From contig NZ_FNBX01000017.1 in assembly GCF_900102485.1 (NCBI RefSeq), positions 1-62,170 on the forward strand: 62,170 nt of DNA, written 5' to 3'. This DNA comes from Desulfovibrio legallii (lineage in GTDB: Bacteria; Desulfobacterota; Desulfovibrionia; Desulfovibrionales; Desulfovibrionaceae). Made by a program: the position numbers and the translations under genes. How positions within the stretch are numbered: position 1 is the first letter of the stretch; each line of letters opens with the position of its first letter. The notes below the pieces were generated by a model. It was not told where the DNA came from. It did no database searches and saw nothing but the letters and a program-made list of their open reading frames with translations. Shown here piece by piece: positions 46,314 to 55,212 of the stretch.

Positions 46314-47297
46314 TCAGTACCGAACCGCGCTGAATTTGGTGAGGCGGTCCAGATTGTGGTAGGATTCCACATACCGCAGGGTGCCGGTTTTGCCGCGCAG
46401 CACCAGCGAGTGGGTCACGGCGTGCCGGGGGCTGTAGCGCACGCCGCGCAGAAAGTCGCCGCCTGAAATGCCCGTGGCCGCAAAGAAACAGTCGTCGCTG
46501 CGCACCAGGTCATGGACAGTGAGCACTTCGCGCACGTCGATGCCCGCCTCGGTGATGGCCTCTTTTTCCACATAGGACTGGGGATCGAGCCGGGCCAGCA
46601 GCTGGCCGCCCATGCCCTTGATGGCGCAGGCGGAGAGCACGCCTTCGGGCGTGCCGCCCGTGCCCATCATGATGTCCACTTCAGAGCGCGGGTCCACGGC
46701 CATGAGGGCTCCGGCCACGTCGCCGTCGGTCTGGAGCTGAATGCGGGCTCCGGCCGCGCGGATTTCGTTAATGAGTTTTTCGTGCCGGGGTTTGTCCAGC
46801 ACAAAAACCACCAGATCCTGCACGCTTTTGTCCAGGGCCTTGGCCACGCGGGAGAGGTTCTCCTTCACCGGGGCGTCCAGGTCCACCACGTCGCGGGCCT
46901 CGCGGGGCACCACCAGTTTTTGCATGTAATAGCTGGGGCCGGGGTTGAACATGCTGCCGCGCGGGGCCACGCCCACCACGGAGATGGCGTTGGGCCGGCC
47001 ATAGGCCAGCAGGTTGGTGCCTTCCACGGGGTCCACGGCCACGTCCAGGCTGGGGCCCGTGCCCTTGCCCACTTTTTCGCCGTTAAAGAGCATGGGAGCG
47101 TGGTCTTTTTCGCCTTCGCCGATGACCACCAGGCCGTCAATGTTGAGGGTGGAGAAGCTCACCCGCATGGCGTCCACGGCGGCGCCGTCGCCGGCCTCTT
47201 TGTCTCCCCTGCCGAGCCAGCGGGCCGAAGCCAGGGCCGCCGCCTCGGTAATGCGCACAATATCCAGGGCCAGATTTTTTTCCGGTGCTTCCGCCAT
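46314..47297 (-). CDS. glpX: Fructose-1,6-bisphosphatase class II
   Basis: Encodes 327 residues. VVIGEGEKDHAPMLFNGE and VAVDPVEGTNLLA are the metal- and phosphate-binding motifs of the GlpX class, and MMGTGGTPEGVLSACAIKGMGG is its most conserved signature. It dephosphorylates fructose-1,6-bisphosphate in gluconeogenesis. It is in the minus-strand block behind nadE, with about 110 bases between. Confidence 0.95.
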   Translation of the reverse strand: MAEAPEKNLALDIVRITEAAALASARWLGRGDKEAGDGAAVDAMRVSFSTLNIDGLVVIGEGEKDHAPMLFNGEKVGKGTGPSLDVAVDPVEGTNLLAYGRPNAISVVGVAPRGSMFNPGPSYYMQKLVVPREARDVVDLDAPVKENLSRVAKALDKSVQDLVVFVLDKPRHEKLINEIRAAGARIQLQTDGDVAGALMAVDPRSEVDIMMGTGGTPEGVLSACAIKGMGGQLLARLDPQSYVEKEAITEAGIDVREVLTVHDLVRSDDCFFAATGISGGDFLRGVRYSPRHAVTHSLVLRGKTGTLRYVESYHNLDRLTKFSAVRY

Positions 47298-47407
47298 GCT
47301 GTCCTCCAGGCAACGTCGTTATAAAACACTTAGCTCTTACCCCAGGGCGGGGCGCGCTTCAAGGGGAATCCTGCGCGCCTGCGCCGCGGGAGGTTTACGG
47401 TTCAGCG

Positions 47408-49102
47408 TCATTTGGTTTCGGGCAGGCGGTAGCGGCCCGCCACGGGCGTCTGCCAGGCCGCGCCGAAGGGCACGCGGCTCAGGTGCAGGGCCAGGGGCTC
47501 CTGGCGGCGTTTGAATTCCGCAGCAAAGAGCTTGCGCCGCACCTCCATGCGCTGGGGCGTGAGCTGCGCCGAGCCTGGGGCGGAGGGCAGCAGCAGGTCT
47601 TCCAGGATGGGGTCCAGTTCTTCGTAAGGCAGGAGGCTGTCCGAATCCTTCTGGCCTGGGCGCAGTTCCGCCGAGGGCGCTTTGGTGAAGATGTCCTCCG
47701 GGATGATCTCCTTGCCGCGGTGGGCGTTGTACCAGCGGCCCACAGCGTAGACCTGGGTTTTGGTCAGGTCGCCGATAACGGCCAGCGCGCCCACGGAATC
47801 GCCGTACAGGGTGCAGTAGCCCATGGCCCCTTCGCTTTTGTTGCCCGTATTGAGCACCAGGGCCTGGGCGCGGTTGGCCAGGGAAGTGATGAGCGTGCCC
47901 CGGATGCGGGCCTGAACGTTCTCAAAGGTGACATCGCCGGGCAGCTCAGGGAAGAGGTCCAGGCCGGGCTTGAGGGCAGCGGCAAAGGCGTCCATGAGGG
48001 GACCGATGGGTATGGCGACGGTGGCGATGCCCAGGTTGGCGGCCAGGGCTGCGGCGTCCTTGACGCTGCCCGCGCTGCTGTGGGGGGAAGGCAGCAGGAC
48101 GCCGGTGACGTTTTCCGCGCCCAGGGCTTCTACGGCCACGCTGCAGACCAGGGCCGAATCCATGCCGCCGGAAATGGCCACGATGGCCCGCGAGAGGCCG
48201 CACTTGCGCACAAAGTCGCCTGTGCCCAGCACCAGGGCGCGCCAGCAGGCTTCCTCTTCGCTGGCGCAGAGAGGTTCGGGGGCCTTGCCGTTCTGGTTGG
48301 CGGCGGTATCCACCACCAGCACGTCTTCGGCGAAGGCCTTGCCCCGCGCCAGGAGCTGGCCCGTGGGGTCAAAGGCCAGGCTCTGGCCGTTGTAGATCCG
48401 GCTGTCGTTGCCGCCCGCCAGGTTTACGGAAAACAAATGCACATGGTGCCGGGCCGCCACATGGGAGAGCATGTGTTCGCCCGCTTCCTGCGCGCCCACG
48501 CAGAAGGGCGAGGCGGCCATGTGGACGATGGCGTCCACCCCGCGCTGCACCAGCTCCATGAGCGGATTGTGCCCGCTGGCGTAGCGGGTTTTCCAGAAGG
48601 CGCTCTCTTCGTTGAGGGCGTCTTCGCAGAGCACCACGCCCAGCCGCCAGCCGCCAAGTGTCACAATGCCGCAGGAGATGCCCCGGTCAAAGTAGCGGGC
48701 GTCCTCGTCCTGGGAGGGGGCCGCACCGGGGGCCTGGCCCTGATTCTGGCCCAGGTTCTGGTAGACCTTGCGCGAGACCACCTGCCAGCCGCCTTTGTGC
48801 ACCAGCACGGCCGCGTTGGACAACAGGCCTGAGGCGTACACGCTGGGCACGGGCGCGCCTACCAGCAGGGCAGGGCCCTGGGCCAGGGCCGCGGCCAGCT
48901 GATCCAGAGCCCGGCGGCAGCCCCCGGCAAAGTCTTCGGCGCAAAGGTAGTGCCCTGGGGCCACGCCGCAGAGGGCCAGTTCCGGCGTGACGCACAGTTC
49001 GGCCCCGGCTGCGGCCGCCTGGCGGGCGACCTCAAGGATGTGTTTCGTGTTGCCGGCCACGTCGCCGGTGACGCTGTTGCACTGCAAGAGGGCGATTTTC
49101 AT
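47408..49102 (-). CDS. nadE: Glutamine-dependent NAD+ synthetase
   Basis: Encodes 564 residues in two domains. The N-terminal nitrilase-type glutaminase has the triad Glu in VTPELALCG, Lys in SRKVYQNL and Cys in GVVLCEDALN. The C-terminal synthetase has the ATP loop AISGGMDSALV and NTGNKSEGAMGYCTLYGDSVG. It amidates nicotinic acid adenine dinucleotide using glutamine-derived ammonia. It follows the UbiD-like gene by 18 bases. Confidence 0.95.
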   Translation of the reverse strand: MKIALLQCNSVTGDVAGNTKHILEVARQAAAAGAELCVTPELALCGVAPGHYLCAEDFAGGCRRALDQLAAALAQGPALLVGAPVPSVYASGLLSNAAVLVHKGGWQVVSRKVYQNLGQNQGQAPGAAPSQDEDARYFDRGISCGIVTLGGWRLGVVLCEDALNEESAFWKTRYASGHNPLMELVQRGVDAIVHMAASPFCVGAQEAGEHMLSHVAARHHVHLFSVNLAGGNDSRIYNGQSLAFDPTGQLLARGKAFAEDVLVVDTAANQNGKAPEPLCASEEEACWRALVLGTGDFVRKCGLSRAIVAISGGMDSALVCSVAVEALGAENVTGVLLPSPHSSAGSVKDAAALAANLGIATVAIPIGPLMDAFAAALKPGLDLFPELPGDVTFENVQARIRGTLITSLANRAQALVLNTGNKSEGAMGYCTLYGDSVGALAVIGDLTKTQVYAVGRWYNAHRGKEIIPEDIFTKAPSAELRPGQKDSDSLLPYEELDPILEDLLLPSAPGSAQLTPQRMEVRRKLFAAEFKRRQEPLALHLSRVPFGAAWQTPVAGRYRLPETK

Positions 49103-49120
49103 GGCGCTGTTCCCCCAATG

Positions 49121-50995
49121 TTAAAGAAGATTGTGCAAAGGGCCGCCAGGGGCGGCCAGAGCTTCCACCTTGCGGACGACGGCCGGATCCTCTTCCAGGG
49201 GGGGGGCGTGGAAGGGCTTTTGGCGGGCGTCCACCAGGAGGGGCGCTTCACAGGACCAGTGCTTGGCCCGTGTGGCGGCGCGGACGCCGTACACGTCCGC
49301 CGCCGGGTCCGAGCGGGTGAAGGTCACCCAGAGAAAATTATCCAGGTCGGCGGCGCAGAAGTCCGCGTCGTCCGCCACGGTCAGCAGGGGAAAGGCCTCC
49401 CGCCCCGGCCAGGCCGCCAGGGCGCGCGCCAGCTCTTCCATACGCGGATCCTGGCGGTTGCGCTCCAGGGTATGGCGCGGGCCGCCCACCACAAGCAGGC
49501 CGGGGCCGGCCACGCGTACGGGGCCGAAGCCCTGGGGCAGGGTTGGCAGGTCCGCCGCCGGGCCGCTCAGCTCCGTGCCCAGCCGCCGCCGGGCCGGGCC
49601 CGCCGCGGCCCAGATGAGCTTGGAGCCTTCGTGCAGGTCTGTTCCCGTGTAGTCCAGGGTATCGCCCGTGCTGCGGGTAAGGAAGTGCAGATCGCGGGCA
49701 AAGTCCGTGCGCTCCAGAATATGGCGCAAAAACGCGGGCACGTCGCGGGCCGAAAGGCCGGGGGCGTCCTCGTGCGCGGCCAGCAGCACGTATTTGGCCA
49801 GGGCGGTCTGTGTGGTTCCCAGCAGGTGCAGGGCGGCGGTGAGCAGCTCGCGCGGGCGGCGGGCGGCCTCATAGGGCGTGTAGCGTTCGCTGCCCAGGGC
49901 CAGCAGCAGGGGATGGACCCCGGCGGCGTCCACGGCGTGCACCTCGCGCACCCCGTGGAAGACGCGCGGCACCAGCGGCCCGGTGAGCTCGTGGATAAAA
50001 TCGCCGAAGACCGTATCCTCCTGCGGCGGGCGGCCTACGGCCGTGCAGGGCCAGACGGCGTCCTTGCGGTGGAAAACGGCCTCCACCTGCAGTACCGGAA
50101 AATCGTGGGTCAGGCTGTAGTAGCCCACATGGTCGCCAAAGGGGCCTTCGGGTTTGAGGCCGGGCAGGATGTGCCCGCTGAGGCAGAAATCCGCCTGGGC
50201 AAGCACGGGCAGGGGCAGCTCTGGCGTGCGGGCAAGGGCGCAGCGCCGTCCGTCCAGCAGACCGGCGAAGCGCAGCTCCGAGAGGCCTTCGGGCAGGGGC
50301 ATGACCGCCGCCACGGTGAGGCCGGGGGGGCCGCCCACATAGACGTGCACGGGCAGGGCCAGGCCCCTGGCCAGGGCGTGGGCGTGGTGCACGCCCAGCC
50401 CCCGATGGATCTGGTAGTGCAGGCCCACTTCGTTCGGGGCGTAGTCGTTGCCCGCCAGCTGCACGCGGTACATGCCCAGGTTGGCGGCCTGGGGGCCGGG
50501 AGTGTCCGGATCCTCGCTGTAGACCAGGGGCAGAGTGATGAAGGGGCCGCCGTCGCCAGGCCAGGCCGTGATCTGCGGCAAATCGCCGAGCGCGCAACGG
50601 CATTCCAGCACTGGCGCGGTTCTGGCTGGTTGTGGGCCTGCTCGCTTCACGCGGGGCAGAAGGCGCGGCAGGCCCGGCAGCGCGGCGAAAAAGCTCCAGG
50701 GCCGGCGGAGGGCGGCGGCGGGGTCGGCGGCGGCCTGCAGCAGGGCGCGCGCCGTGGGCAGGCTGTGACGGAAAATGTGGCAGAGCCGCTCCCGCGTGCC
50801 GAACAGATTGGTGAGCACGGGGAAGGACGTGCCCTTCACGCGGGTAAAGAGCAGGGCCGGAGCCTTGGCCCGGAAGGCCCGGCGCTGGATGGCGGCCAGC
50901 TCCAGATACGGATCCACCGGCGCGTCCACGCGCACGAGCTGACCATGGGCTTCCAGGTCCGTCAGGCATTCCCGCAGGGTGCGCCAGCCGGTCAT
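49121..50995 (-). CDS. UbiD family decarboxylase
   Basis: Encodes 624 residues, longer than E. coli UbiD (about 500). WRTLRECLTDLEAHGQLVRVD is the usual opening; GMYRVQLAGNDYAPNEVGLHYQIHRG, the GPFGDHVGYYS loop and VKPEGPFGDH-type residues match the prenyl-FMN-dependent reversible decarboxylases. Substrate is uncertain: a quinone precursor (for example in the futalosine menaquinone route) is plausible. The ATG overlaps the stop of the Nudix gene (ATGA). No UbiX partner is in the window. Confidence 0.8.
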   Translation of the reverse strand: MTGWRTLRECLTDLEAHGQLVRVDAPVDPYLELAAIQRRAFRAKAPALLFTRVKGTSFPVLTNLFGTRERLCHIFRHSLPTARALLQAAADPAAALRRPWSFFAALPGLPRLLPRVKRAGPQPARTAPVLECRCALGDLPQITAWPGDGGPFITLPLVYSEDPDTPGPQAANLGMYRVQLAGNDYAPNEVGLHYQIHRGLGVHHAHALARGLALPVHVYVGGPPGLTVAAVMPLPEGLSELRFAGLLDGRRCALARTPELPLPVLAQADFCLSGHILPGLKPEGPFGDHVGYYSLTHDFPVLQVEAVFHRKDAVWPCTAVGRPPQEDTVFGDFIHELTGPLVPRVFHGVREVHAVDAAGVHPLLLALGSERYTPYEAARRPRELLTAALHLLGTTQTALAKYVLLAAHEDAPGLSARDVPAFLRHILERTDFARDLHFLTRSTGDTLDYTGTDLHEGSKLIWAAAGPARRRLGTELSGPAADLPTLPQGFGPVRVAGPGLLVVGGPRHTLERNRQDPRMEELARALAAWPGREAFPLLTVADDADFCAADLDNFLWVTFTRSDPAADVYGVRAATRAKHWSCEAPLLVDARQKPFHAPPLEEDPAVVRKVEALAAPGGPLHNLL

Positions 50996-51507
50996 CAGGC
51001 CTCCCCGCCGGGCGCGGGCGTCAGGGGCACGGGGGGCTGCAGCCCGGCCAGGCCGCGTTTGCCGGCCAGGGCCTGGCGAAAGTCGGCCAGGATGTCCGCG
51101 TGGTCAAAGGCCAGGGGCGTGGGCAGGGCGTTCAGGGGGTAGAAGGCGGCCTGGGCGGCGTCGTCTCCGGCCCGGAGCGTTTCGGGGTGCAGGGGGCGGC
51201 CCGTGAAGACCACGCTCAGGGTGTGCTGACGGGGGTCGCGGTCCGGCCGGGAATAGACGCCCAGCAGGCCGGTGAGTTCCACTTCAAGGCCGGTTTCCTC
51301 CCAAGCCTCGCGCAGGGCGGCGGCTTCGGCGGATTCGCCTTCTTCAATGAAGCCGCCCGGCAGGGCGTAGCCCAGGGGCGGGTTGTCCCGGCGGATGACG
51401 ACCACGCCGCGTTCCGGCGTGTAGATGACCACATCCGTGGTGGGCGTGGGGTTGCGGTAGACGGTAGAGGCTTTGCCGCAGTGCGGGCAGCGGATTTGGC
51501 GTTGCAT
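50995..51507 (-). CDS. Nudix hydrolase with N-terminal zinc ribbon half
   Basis: Encodes 170 residues. An N-terminal CPHCGK pair precedes the Nudix box GGFIEEGESAEAAALREAWEETGLEV, with the REx2EE metal ligands intact. Nudix enzymes hydrolyse nucleoside diphosphates linked to other groups; the substrate is not predictable here. It is coupled to the UbiD-like gene by a 1-base overlap. Confidence 0.85.
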   Translation of the reverse strand: MQRQIRCPHCGKASTVYRNPTPTTDVVIYTPERGVVVIRRDNPPLGYALPGGFIEEGESAEAAALREAWEETGLEVELTGLLGVYSRPDRDPRQHTLSVVFTGRPLHPETLRAGDDAAQAAFYPLNALPTPLAFDHADILADFRQALAGKRGLAGLQPPVPLTPAPGGEA

Positions 51508-51628
51508 GGCTTTCTCCGTGGCGTTTTCCTGCGGAAATATCCGGGATAAACGCTTGCGGGCATAGTATGCCAGGCTGCGCCGCGCCGCAAGGACCGGCCG
51601 GGGAGCGTCCGGCGGCGGCAGGGGGGTG

Positions 51629-51898
51629 CTACCGTATGTAGTTGGGAATATTAATGATGACCTCTCTGGTGAACGTGATCATGCGCTCCATGAGCCAGGG
51701 CAGGGCCAAAAGCAGGGCCAGGAACATGCAGACGATCTTGGGGATGAAGGTCAGGGTCATTTCCTGGATCTGGGTGGCGGCCTGAATGACGCTGACCACC
51801 ACGCCCACGCCCAGGCCCACGGCCAGCATGGGCAGGGCCATCATGAGGCAGAGTTCAATGGCCTGGCGGCCGAAGCCGACGACGAAATCGGGTGTCAT
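51629..51898 (-). CDS. fliQ: Flagellar export apparatus protein FliQ
   Basis: Encodes 89 residues with two membrane helices (ELCLMMALPMLAVGLGVGVVVSVIQAATQIQEMTLTFIPKIV is the conserved core). It is part of the export gate of the flagellar type III secretion system with FliP and FliR. It follows fliP by 38 bases and ends the visible flagellar cluster. Confidence 0.93.
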   Translation of the reverse strand: MTPDFVVGFGRQAIELCLMMALPMLAVGLGVGVVVSVIQAATQIQEMTLTFIPKIVCMFLALLLALPWLMERMITFTREVIINIPNYIR

Positions 51899-51936
51899 GG
51901 GAGGGTCTCCCCGCGCCGTGCGGCGCGCGTTGCGGA

Positions 51937-52734
51937 TTATAAGAGAAAACTGTTGACCAGCGAGCCCACCAGCAGGTTCCAGCCGTCCACCATGACGAAG
52001 AGCAGCAGCTTGAAGGGCATGGAGACCATCATGGGCGGCAGCATCATCATGCCCATGGCCAGCAGCACGCTGGAGATGACCATATCCAGCACCAGAAAGG
52101 GGATGTAGATGAGGAAGCCGATGGTAAAGGCGGTTTTCAGCTCGCTGATGACGTAAGCGGCGGCCAGGAGCATGGTGGGGACTTCGTCCTTGTTGCGTGG
52201 GGCCTCCATGTTGCTGATGGCGTAGAAGACGGAGAGGTCCTTCTCGCGCGTGTGCTTGAACATGAAGGTGCGCAGCGGGGCCTGGGCGCGGTCCAGGGCC
52301 ACTTTGTAGTCGATCTGTTCGCTGAGGTAGGGCTGGAGGGCCTGGTCGTTGATCTCCTTGCCCACGGGGAACATGATGACCACCGTCATAAAAATGGCGA
52401 GGCTCGCCAGAATCTGGGTGGGCGGCAGCTGCTGGACGCCCATGGCCTGGCGCAGAAAGCTGAAGACGATGATGATGCGGGTGAAGCTGGTGACCGTGAG
52501 CATGATGGCCGGAGCCACGGAAAGCACGGTGAGCAGAAAAAGAATTTCCAGCAGGACCGAGACTTTTTCCGGCGACTGGACCCCGCCCGAAAGGGTGAGC
52601 TGCAGGGCTGGCGTGGCAATGTCCTGCGCGGCCTGGGCCAGGCCCGGCAGGAGCAGGAGGGGCAGGCTAGCGGCCGTCAGCGTCGCGACGGGCCTGATCC
52701 ATAGCCTGCTGAAAAGGGGTTTCGGGTGGCTCAT
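51937..52734 (-). CDS. fliP: Flagellar export apparatus protein FliP
   Basis: Encodes 265 residues with a cleavable-type N-terminal segment and four membrane helices. TSFTRIIIVFSFLRQAMGVQQLPPTQIL and FTIGFLIYIPFLVLDMVISSVLLAMGMMMLPP are the two FliP signatures. It forms the core ring of the flagellar export gate. Its start overlaps fliO by 68 bases. Confidence 0.95.
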   Translation of the reverse strand: MSHPKPLFSRLWIRPVATLTAASLPLLLLPGLAQAAQDIATPALQLTLSGGVQSPEKVSVLLEILFLLTVLSVAPAIMLTVTSFTRIIIVFSFLRQAMGVQQLPPTQILASLAIFMTVVIMFPVGKEINDQALQPYLSEQIDYKVALDRAQAPLRTFMFKHTREKDLSVFYAISNMEAPRNKDEVPTMLLAAAYVISELKTAFTIGFLIYIPFLVLDMVISSVLLAMGMMMLPPMMVSMPFKLLLFVMVDGWNLLVGSLVNSFLL

Positions 52735-53149
52735 GGTGCGCCTCTTCCTCGTGCAAAAGGGTAATCTGCTGGTCGGTAACCCCCAGCAGCAGCCTTTTAT
52801 TCAAGAAGCGTACCACCATAAGTCCCTTGCGCGGTCCCAGGGGCAATTGGGCCTCCATGACCAGCGCGCCGCGCGGCAGAGCCCCCGGACGCGGCATAAA
52901 ATTGAACTTGCCGAAGCGCCGGACCAGCCAGACGGCCAGCCAGAGCACCCCCAGCAGCAGAAACAGCACGCCGATGGCCTGGGCATAGCCGCCCCAGCTG
53001 AAGGCGCTTTGCCCCAGGGTCGCGGCCTGACCGGCCGCCTGGCTTGCTGCGGCCTGACCGGCGCCTTGTCCGGCGGCCACGCCCGCGGCCTGCCCGCCGG
53101 CGTCCGCCAGGGCTATGAAGCCTGAAAGCAGGGGCGTGGGGCTAGCCAA
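52667..53149 (-). CDS. fliO: Flagellar biosynthesis protein FliO
   Basis: Encodes 160 residues from a TTG at 53149; GAGGG lies about 9 bases upstream and the TTG overlaps the fliN stop (TTGGCTAG). An Ala/Gly/Gln-rich periplasmic stretch precedes one membrane helix (AIGVLFLLLGVLWLAVWLVRRF). A small cytoplasmic domain follows (PLGPRKGLMVVRFLNKRLLLGVTDQQITLL), as in FliO, which helps FliP assemble. No ATG exists in a suitable place, so the TTG is accepted. Confidence 0.82.
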   Translation of the reverse strand: MASPTPLLSGFIALADAGGQAAGVAAGQGAGQAAASQAAGQAATLGQSAFSWGGYAQAIGVLFLLLGVLWLAVWLVRRFGKFNFMPRPGALPRGALVMEAQLPLGPRKGLMVVRFLNKRLLLGVTDQQITLLHEEEAHHEPPETPFQQAMDQARRDADGR

Positions 53150-53726
53150 GCTGTTTGACCCTCTCAATGGGGCTGATGATGTCCGTGAGGCGCACGCCGA
53201 ATTTTTCGTTAATGACCACGGCCTCGCCGCGCGCCACCAGCTTGCCGTTGACGTAGACCTCCAGCGGCTCGCCCGCCAGTTTGTTGAGCTCCACCACGGA
53301 GCCCTGGCCCAGTTGCAGCAGCTCGTTGATGAGCAGGCGGGTCCGGCCAAGTTCCGCCGAGACGTCCAGGGGGATGTCCAGGATAAAGTCCAGCTCGCGC
53401 TTGAGGTTGTTGTCCCTGGGCTGGCGGGCCATTTCCGTCATGTCCCTGAAGTGGGCGTCCACGGCGTGTCCGCTCAGCCCGGCGTTTTCCGGCGCGGCGG
53501 ATTCTTTGCCTTCCTCGTCCTTGGCCAGGGCCTCGGCCCACTGGGCGGCCAGGGCGTCTTCGTCCTGCTTGGCGTCGCCGCCCGCACTGCCCTCCGCGTC
53601 GCCGGCGGCAGGCCCGGGGGCGCTCTGGTCCGCCGCCCCGGCGGGGGCCGCGTCCTTGCCCTGCGCTTCCTTTTCCAGTTCCGCCGCCCACTGGGCGGCC
53701 AGAGCTTCCTGATCGTCCTGCGCCAT
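53142..53726 (-). CDS. fliN: Flagellar motor switch protein FliN
   Basis: Encodes 194 residues. The C-terminal SpoA/FliN domain (LDFILDIPLDVSAELGRTRLLINELLQLGQGSVVELNKLAGEPLEV, then VNGKLVARGEAVVINEKFGVRLTDIIS) is typical. The N-terminal 90 residues are Ala/Glu-rich and contain a duplicated ALAAQWAxxLxKxxxGK motif at about 7-22 and 59-73. FliN forms the base of the C-ring and docks export complexes. GAGG precedes the ATG at 53726. Confidence 0.93.
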   Translation of the reverse strand: MAQDDQEALAAQWAAELEKEAQGKDAAPAGAADQSAPGPAAGDAEGSAGGDAKQDEDALAAQWAEALAKDEEGKESAAPENAGLSGHAVDAHFRDMTEMARQPRDNNLKRELDFILDIPLDVSAELGRTRLLINELLQLGQGSVVELNKLAGEPLEVYVNGKLVARGEAVVINEKFGVRLTDIISPIERVKQLG

Positions 53727-53792
53727 TGTCCACCTCACGCCAGCGCCTCCGGCTTCAGGGCCGGGCGCTGCAACCGGGGTCGCGCCCCGGCG

Positions 53793-54443
53793 TTATTCCA
53801 CCACAAAATCCGTAAAATACACGCGGATAACCCGTTGCGCCCCCAGAATCTGGTTGAGCCGGGCCGCCACCTCGGCCTTGAGCAGAATTTTGCCCTCCGG
53901 GGAGGCTATGTCCGCATAGCTTTTGCCCGCCAGAAGCATGATCACCGCGTCGCGCACCCGCGCGCTGTTGGTCTGAAGCTCCTTGGAGACGTCGGCGTTA
54001 ACCTCCACCTCCATGCCCAGTTTGAGGTAGCGGCGCCCCGCGGGGTCAGCCAGGTTGACGGTGACGGGCGGCAAGGGCAGCACCATGCCCGCGCTGCGGG
54101 GCAGATCGCTTTGCCGCTCAATGCGCGCGCCCTGGGGTTCGCTTTGGCCGTTCGGGGCGGCCTGCCCCGGCGCGGCCTGCCCGCCCGGCGCGCTGCCCGG
54201 CGTTTTGGCCTGCCCGTGGCTTTGCCCGTCTGCGGGGGCCGCGGCCGCCGGGGCTTCCGGCGCGGCGTCGCCCGCGGCGGGCGTGCGCAGGTAGAGCCAC
54301 CAGTATGCGCCCAATCCGGCCCCGCTCAGGGTCATGAGCAGGATGGCCGCAATAATGATGATGCGTTTAAGGCGCGAACGCTTTTTGGGATTTTCGGCCT
54401 GCCCCTCAGGCAGGGCCGGCGCTTCTTTTTCCTTGGCCGCCAT
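53793..54443 (-). CDS. fliL: Flagellar basal body-associated protein FliL
   Basis: Encodes 216 residues: a basic cytoplasmic start, one membrane helix (IIIIAAILLMTLSGAGLGAYWW), a Pro/Ala/Gln-rich linker (about 55-115) longer than usual, and a periplasmic domain ending NQILGAQRVIRVYFTDFVVE, the conserved FliL end. It associates with the stator units. It is first in the fliL-N-O-P-Q run. Confidence 0.92.
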   Translation of the reverse strand: MAAKEKEAPALPEGQAENPKKRSRLKRIIIIAAILLMTLSGAGLGAYWWLYLRTPAAGDAAPEAPAAAAPADGQSHGQAKTPGSAPGGQAAPGQAAPNGQSEPQGARIERQSDLPRSAGMVLPLPPVTVNLADPAGRRYLKLGMEVEVNADVSKELQTNSARVRDAVIMLLAGKSYADIASPEGKILLKAEVAARLNQILGAQRVIRVYFTDFVVE

Positions 54444-54494
54444 AGTGTTCTCCAGAACCGTTCAATCCGCCCCCGGCCAGCCTTGCGCCAGGGC

Positions 54495-55208
54495 TCAGCC
54501 CCTGGCGGGGCGCGGGCCGAAAATATCCGTGCCGATGCGCACCAGGGTGGCCCCTTCGGCCACGGCCCCGGCAAAATCGCCGCTCATGCCCATGGAAAGC
54601 TCCGGCAGGGGCAGGCCCAGGCGCAGGCTCAGGGCGTCGCGCAGGTCGCGCAGCCGGGCAAAGTGGGGCCGGGCGGCATCGCCCGCATCAAAGACCGGGG
54701 GCAGGCACATGAGCCCCCGCAGCTCCAGGTGCGGACAGCCTTCACAGACATAATCGGCCAGTGCGGGCAAATCCTCAGCCCCCAGGCCGGATTTTTGCGT
54801 CTCTGCAGCCAGGTTCACTTCAATAAGCACGGCCTGACGCTGTTGCTGCGCCGCCAGCCGCCGCTCCAGAGCCTCGGCCAGGCGGCGGGAGTCCAGGCTG
54901 TGCAGCAGATGGAAGGCCCCGGCCACCTGGGCGGCCTTGCGGTGCTGCACATGCCCGATCATATGCCAGCGAACGCTGCCGCAGGCCGGGTCCGCCGCCA
55001 GGTCGGCCTGCTTCTGCAAGGCCTCCTGGACGTAATTTTCGCCGAAATCCGCTTGTCCGATACGGGCCAGGGCGGCGATGTCCGCTGCGGGGTGCAGCTT
55101 GGAAACGGCCACCAGGGTCACGTCAGCGCGGGGGCGTCCGGCGCGGGCGCAGGCGGCTTCCAGCCGCTCCTGCAGATTCCGGTAGCGCTGCAGCAAGGGG
55201 CTTTCCAT
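54495..55208 (-). CDS. YggS/PROSC family pyridoxal-phosphate homeostasis protein
   Basis: Encodes 237 residues starting MESPLLQRYRNLQERLEAAC. VTLVAVSKLHPAADI contains the PLP-binding Lys; FGENYVQEAL, WHMIGHVQHRKA, LRGLMCLPP and LSMGMSGDFAGAVAEGATLVRIGT are the family hallmarks. It binds PLP and buffers B6 and amino-acid pools without known catalysis. The start is 4 bases after the era stop. Confidence 0.92.
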   Translation of the reverse strand: MESPLLQRYRNLQERLEAACARAGRPRADVTLVAVSKLHPAADIAALARIGQADFGENYVQEALQKQADLAADPACGSVRWHMIGHVQHRKAAQVAGAFHLLHSLDSRRLAEALERRLAAQQQRQAVLIEVNLAAETQKSGLGAEDLPALADYVCEGCPHLELRGLMCLPPVFDAGDAARPHFARLRDLRDALSLRLGLPLPELSMGMSGDFAGAVAEGATLVRIGTDIFGPRPARG

Positions 55209-55212
55209 ATTG

